The notes below the pieces were generated by a model that saw only the letters and a program-made list of their open reading frames with translations, was not told where the DNA came from and did no database searches. Positions 6,970 through 9,540 of a stretch of 9,540 nt of DNA are shown here, piece after piece. The number at the start of each line of letters is the position of its first letter. Position 1 is the stretch's first letter. The position numbers and the translations under genes are program-made. Source of the DNA: CAYSCS01 sp964429695 (GTDB lineage: Bacteria > Acidobacteriota > Aminicenantia > Aminicenantales > Aminicenantaceae); the NCBI GenBank assembly GCA_964429695.1, contig CAYSCS010000015.1, positions 1 to 9,540 of the forward strand. The letters run 5' to 3'.

Positions 6970-7806
6970 TTAGCCATAATATAATTTCTTGAGCATAAGT
7001 GCATCTTGCTCGAGATTAGGACTCTCACAAATGACCGAGCCTTCTATCCCGTAATCTTTAAGGGCCTGAATCCATTCATCGAAACGAAAATCAGAATCTA
7101 TTAAATTAAGATGCTTTATTTCTCCTTTCTTGTTGTACTCAGCTCCCGAAATGTGAATATGAATGTTTTTTAAAGCACCTATGCCTAGCTTTTTTTCAAT
7201 TTTCATCAGAATTCTATGAAATTCTGAATAACTGTTGTTTTTTTCTTCCCTTGAATGGATATGGGAAAAATCAAGGCAGGGGAGCAAACCTTCTATTTCC
7301 CTGCAAAGGAATAAAATTTCTTCTAGAGAACCAAATTGAGACTTCTTCCCCATTGTTTCTGGTCGTAGAGTGACGGGACATTTTTCTGCCCTCAGGATCG
7401 AGACGACTTCCTGTATTCCATCTTTTATAGTCTTGAATGCTTGTTTTGGTGAACTCCTCCCGTAGTAGCCACAATGAAAGACTACACTCTCGGCACCGCA
7501 TGCCCTTGCCAGACGCGCAGAGCTAAGGAGCCTTTCCTGGCTGACAAGTCTTTTCCCTTCTTCTGGGGAATTTAAATTAATGTAATAAGGCGCATGGACG
7601 CTGAGCCTTATTTCTTTGGCTGAGGCTTTCCTCTTTATTTCATCCGCAACTTCTATGCTCATTTTCATACCCAGAACAAATTCTATCTCTAAGCAATCAA
7701 GACCGAGAAGAGCAACTTGATCTATCGCTGCTAATGTAGTGGAGGAAGCTGAAGATTTAGGAATTCCAGCTGTTCCGAACAATAATTTGTTAGAAACAGG
7801 TATCAT
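6970..7806 (-). CDS. Endonuclease IV-like TIM-barrel metalloenzyme
   Basis: The protein (278 residues from the chosen start) resembles AP endonuclease family 2 (Nfo), which cuts DNA at abasic sites with a zinc cluster. Numbered from an ATG four codons earlier (7818), likely metal ligands are His75 in SVHAPYYINL, His115 in VVFHCGYYG, Glu154 in RPETMG, Asp183 and His186 in CLDFSHIH, His220 or His222 in NIHIHISG, His236 in GEIKHLNL and Glu265 in CESP. The classic RDRH motif is replaced by GEIKH, so this belongs to a divergent Nfo-like branch; a sugar isomerase-type TIM barrel is the alternative. I chose the ATG at 7806 because GGAAAGG lies 3 bases upstream; the ATG at 7818 has no ribosome site. 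Either way it overlaps the end of thiC (by 17 or 29 bases), so the two are co-transcribed. A direct role in thiamine synthesis is not implied. Confidence 0.75.
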   Translation of the reverse strand: MIPVSNKLLFGTAGIPKSSASSTTLAAIDQVALLGLDCLEIEFVLGMKMSIEVADEIKRKASAKEIRLSVHAPYYINLNSPEEGKRLVSQERLLSSARLARACGAESVVFHCGYYGRSSPKQAFKTIKDGIQEVVSILRAEKCPVTLRPETMGKKSQFGSLEEILFLCREIEGLLPCLDFSHIHSREEKNNSYSEFHRILMKIEKKLGIGALKNIHIHISGAEYNKKGEIKHLNLIDSDFRFDEWIQALKDYGIEGSVICESPNLEQDALMLKKLYYG

Positions 7807-9097
7807 TGGCCTTTCCATGAGAATTTAGGAATTCACTCACAATACGCATAGCACAAAATTCACCGCACATGGAACAGGCCCTCGATTTAGATTTTCTTTC
7901 TTTCCTGATCTTCTTAAATTTTTCAGGGTCTATGGCAAGTTTTTCCTGTACATCCCAATCAAGTTCTTTACGGGCTTGAGATATTTCGAGGTCTCTCTCG
8001 AGAGCTCCCTTTACACCTTTGACAATATCTGCAGCATGGGCTGCAATCTTGGAGGCAATGAGCCCCTCTCTTACATCTTCTATTGAAGGGAGTCCAAGAT
8101 GTTCAGAAGGTGTTACATAACAGAGAAAATCAGCTCCTGCTGCAGCAGCTATTGCTCCGCCGATGGCCGAGACGATATGGTCATATCCCGGTGCAATGTC
8201 TGTAACCAGTGGGCCGAGGACATAGAAAGGTGCTTCTTGGCAGAGGCGCTTCTGTAACTTTATATTCATTTCCACTTGGTCGAGAGGGATATGTCCTGGT
8301 CCTTCTACCATGACCTGAACATTATGCTCCCAGGCTTGTTTTACTAGTTCTCCCAGAGTTAAAAGTTCCTCTATTTGAGGTCGGTCAGTAGCATCTATTA
8401 TAGAACCCGGTCGTAATCCATCTCCTAAGCTCAGGGTTACATCATATTTGTATGCAATTTCGAGGAGACGATCAAAATGAGCAAAAAGCGGGTTTTCCTT
8501 TTGATTATGAAGCATCCAGGCGAGATGAAATGCTCCTCCCCTTGAGACTATGTCAGTAACCCGACCTTGGTTTTTCAGTCTTTGGATGGCTTTTGAGGTT
8601 AGACCGGCATGCACGGTCATGAAGTCTACCCCTTCTTTCGCCTGAGTTTCTATTGTCTCGAAAAGGTCATCTTCTTTCATTTCGACTATGCTTCCTCTTT
8701 TTTCTATGGCGCTTATAGCGGCCTCGTAGACAGGGACAGTTCCGATAGGAAGAGGAGCTCTGTCGAGAATCTTTCGCCTTATTTTCTTTATCTCTCCTCC
8801 TGTACTCAAGTCCATGATAGTATCAGTCCCATATTTCAAAGCCTCTTCCACTTTTTGGAGCTCATGTTCTTCATGAGGGAAATCTTGAGAGGTTCCCAGA
8901 TTAACATTCACTTTCGTCCTTAATTTCTTACCTATTCCCACACAATGAATAGGCTGATGACAAGGGTTTAAGGGAATCACGACCTTCCCCTGAGCTACAA
9001 GCTCAAGGAGTATTTCTTCGGGAACATTTTCTTCTTTGGCTATTTTTTTCATTGCTGGTGTAAGATTTCCTTTTTTTGCTTCTTCTATTTGGGTCAT
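7790..9097 (-). CDS. thiC: Phosphomethylpyrimidine synthase (ThiC)
   Basis: ThiC is the non-classical radical-SAM enzyme that rearranges aminoimidazole ribotide to HMP phosphate, the pyrimidine of thiamine. Visible marks are NVNLGTSQD (64-72), MDLSTGG (95-101), the PIGTVPVYEA segment (117-126), TVHAG (161-165), SRGGAF (185-190), LSLGDGLRPG (222-231), EGPGHIP (265-271) and the C-terminal cluster motif CSMCGEFC (Cys408, 411, 415). At 435 residues it is of the short type lacking the long N-terminal domain. The cluster spacing is CX2CX3C, one residue shorter than the usual CX2CX4C. The ATG at 9097 is chosen because AGAGGAAG precedes it and a promoter lies just upstream; an open frame continues 16 codons further to a TTG at 9145, which overlaps that promoter. 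Its product feeds the thiamine diphosphate needed by Por next door. Confidence 0.95.
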   Translation of the reverse strand: MTQIEEAKKGNLTPAMKKIAKEENVPEEILLELVAQGKVVIPLNPCHQPIHCVGIGKKLRTKVNVNLGTSQDFPHEEHELQKVEEALKYGTDTIMDLSTGGEIKKIRRKILDRAPLPIGTVPVYEAAISAIEKRGSIVEMKEDDLFETIETQAKEGVDFMTVHAGLTSKAIQRLKNQGRVTDIVSRGGAFHLAWMLHNQKENPLFAHFDRLLEIAYKYDVTLSLGDGLRPGSIIDATDRPQIEELLTLGELVKQAWEHNVQVMVEGPGHIPLDQVEMNIKLQKRLCQEAPFYVLGPLVTDIAPGYDHIVSAIGGAIAAAAGADFLCYVTPSEHLGLPSIEDVREGLIASKIAAHAADIVKGVKGALERDLEISQARKELDWDVQEKLAIDPEKFKKIRKERKSKSRACSMCGEFCAMRIVSEFLNSHGKANDTCF

Positions 9098-9100
9098 TCT

Positions 9101-9108
9101 CTTCCTCT
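9101..9108 (-). promoter_or_regulatory. Ribosome binding site that fixes the thiC start
   Basis: AGAGGAAG on the - strand ends 3 bases before the ATG at 9097, with the AGAGG core 6 bases away. It supports the shorter ThiC over the reading that begins at 9145. Confidence 0.6.
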
Positions 9109-9116
9109 TATTAAAT

Positions 9117-9145
9117 ATTTTAGCTGAATTCAGAGAGTTAAACAA
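9117..9145 (-). promoter_or_regulatory. Probable thiC promoter
   Basis: On the - strand, TTGTTT (9145-9140) is followed after 17 bases by TAAAAT (9122-9117). Transcription would start near 9110, leaving a leader of only about 13 bases, just long enough for the ribosome site. A leader this short has no room for a thiamine riboswitch downstream of this start point. The -35 box is only a half match. Confidence 0.5.
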
Positions 9146-9199
9146 CAGATGCCCTTAATGCCGAATATTCGAATAACAGGTTCTGATTTTTTTCCGGGT

Positions 9200-9245
9200 A
9201 AAAAAAGAAGCCTCTATTTCCCCAGAAGGCTAATAAAATAGAGGC
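9200..9245 (-). terminator. Strong intrinsic terminator between the IS end and thiC
   Basis: A perfect 10-bp inverted repeat, GCCTCTATTT (9245-9236 on the - strand) and AAATAGAGGC (9219-9210), encloses a 16-base loop and is followed by TTC and seven T. It stops transcription moving leftward toward thiC. No complete upstream gene is visible, so it is either the end of a transcript whose gene was displaced or an attenuator in an extended thiC leader. Confidence 0.75.
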
Positions 9246-9339
9246 GCAAGGGAAAAATTAAAAAGTTTCACCCTCCAGCTGAGACCCAAAGATGTTAGTT
9301 CGTGATACATCAGAACCCCCAAAATTTCAAACTTTGTTC
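9246..9339. other. Non-coding stretch between terminator and IS end
   Basis: This short stretch has no convincing gene. A 26-codon - strand ORF starts at 9310 and stops at 9230 inside the loop of the following terminator; it has no Shine-Dalgarno. GATGT and ACATC (- strand, about 9311-9291) could form a short hairpin. The thiamine riboswitch core sequences are not present on the - strand. It could be the 3' part of a small RNA or of a former gene that ended at the terminator. Confidence 0.35.
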
Positions 9340-9378
9340 GGCTCTTCCGTAAAAAGTGTGGTGATTTTTAGATAGAAA

Positions 9379-9433
9379 TGTGGTAGGAACTCCTTGAAAA
9401 TAAAGGAAAAAAGAAAGGAGTTAACCTACCACA
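9379..9433 (+). promoter_or_regulatory. Leader hairpin covering the transposase ribosome site
   Basis: TGTGGTAGG plus AACTCCTT (9379-9395) pairs with AAGGAGTT (9415-9422) plus CCTACCACA (9425-9433). This gives 17 base pairs with one AA bulge (9423-9424) and a 19-base loop. The AAGGAG Shine-Dalgarno lies in the right arm, and the transposase ATG follows the stem by one base. The structure would keep translation low. Confidence 0.65.
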
Positions 9434-9434
9434 A

Positions 9435-9540
9435 ATGACCCTTCAAAATTTTATGCTAATTTTTTTAGGCTTGCAAGGTTTCAAAGTAAGGCAAGTAGAG
9501 ATAGGGGAAGAAGGGATAATGCTGCGCGTAGAGAGGACAA
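9435..9540 (+). CDS. ISL3-family transposase, N-terminal fragment (runs off the window)
   Basis: Thirty-five codons are visible before the window ends. MTLQNFMLIFLGLQGFKVRQ followed by VEIGEEGIMLRVERT matches the usual opening of ISL3 transposases: a short helix with LLGLxG, then a beta-hairpin leading to the CxxC zinc-binding region, which would lie beyond the edge. No stop occurs before the edge, so the gene may be intact. AAGGAG is 12-14 bases upstream, further than normal, and is locked in the leader hairpin. An ATG at 9453 is a less likely start. Confidence 0.65.
   Translation, partial: MTLQNFMLIFLGLQGFKVRQVEIGEEGIMLRVERT

Larger units (their letters stand above)
9340..9540 (+). mobile_element. 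Left end of an ISL3-family insertion sequence (partial)
   Basis: The stretch from GGCTCTTCCGTAAAAA onward (9340) matches the GGCTCTT-type terminal repeats of ISL3 elements as I recall them, and is followed 95 bases later by the start of an ISL3-like transposase on the + strand. TGTGGT is repeated at 9357 and 9379 as possible transposase-binding subrepeats. The right end and the expected 8-bp target duplication are beyond the window, so the exact boundary is not proven. The element sits upstream of thiC, facing away from it. Confidence 0.6.

Noticed and set aside
9098..9145. Longer ThiC starting at 9145
   Set aside because: The first codon is a TTG lying in the -35 box of the proposed promoter, the added residues are unlike ThiC, and the ATG at 9097 has a Shine-Dalgarno.
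9098..9340. Thiamine (TPP) riboswitch upstream of thiC
   Set aside because: The conserved core pieces are not found on the - strand in the expected order. A CTGAGA occurs at 9279-9284 but on the + strand, away from thiC.
9292..9375. A 27-codon ORF on the + strand spanning the IS end
   Set aside because: It crosses the element boundary, has no ribosome site and no recognisable content.
1..9540. CRISPR array, tRNA or rRNA genes, tandem repeats
   Set aside because: No regularly spaced repeats, no cloverleaf-like segments with a T-loop consensus and no rRNA signature were seen on either strand.

Overview
The window looks like a stretch of chromosome from an anaerobic bacterium of moderate to low GC content. 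The bacterial signs are an initiating 3-ketoacyl-ACP synthase (FabH), a CcdA plus TlpA-type thiol redox pair, Shine-Dalgarno sites and good sigma70-like promoters. The anaerobic signs are a four-subunit ferredoxin-dependent 2-oxoacid (pyruvate) oxidoreductase, an oxygen-labile class I [4Fe-4S] fumarase alpha subunit and a radical-SAM ThiC. I cannot place the lineage from the sequence alone; a thermophile or a candidate-phylum anaerobe would fit.

Layout, left to right. 1-~440 is the frameshifted remnant of an IS4-type (DDE) transposase C-terminus. fabH follows alone on the + strand (437-1432) and ends in a hairpin terminator. Everything from 1483 to 9097 is on the - strand. Read in the direction of transcription it contains: (i) thiC (9097-7790), overlapping the start of an endonuclease IV-like TIM-barrel gene (7806-6970); (ii) a promoter with a perfect TTGACA box, then fumarase alpha, porC (gamma), a 40-codon ORF coupled by ATGA, porD (delta ferredoxin), porA (alpha) and porB (beta), with an AT-only hairpin at the end; (iii) a TTGCAA/TATAAT promoter, then a TlpA/ResA-like thioredoxin and ccdA, which converge on fabH. 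At the right edge, upstream of thiC, lies the left end of an ISL3-family insertion sequence (from about 9340). Its transposase reads rightward out of the window.

How the genes work together. Por converts pyruvate and CoA to acetyl-CoA, CO2 and reduced ferredoxin, or the reverse as pyruvate synthase. Class I fumarase alpha is co-transcribed with it, linking C2/C3 and C4 acid metabolism. ThiC makes the pyrimidine precursor of thiamine diphosphate, the cofactor bound by PorA/PorB, so its position beside por is metabolically sensible. CcdA passes electrons across the membrane to the TlpA-like thioredoxin, which probably reduces disulfides outside the cytoplasm, for example during c-type cytochrome maturation.

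Most of the window is recognisable core metabolism. The less ordinary items are the small coupled ORF inside the por operon, the fumarase alpha without an adjacent beta subunit, a leader hairpin that would bury the Shine-Dalgarno of the ISL3 transposase, and a terminator-ended segment between the IS and thiC. I see no convincing new defence or other system, no CRISPR array and no rRNA or tRNA gene.
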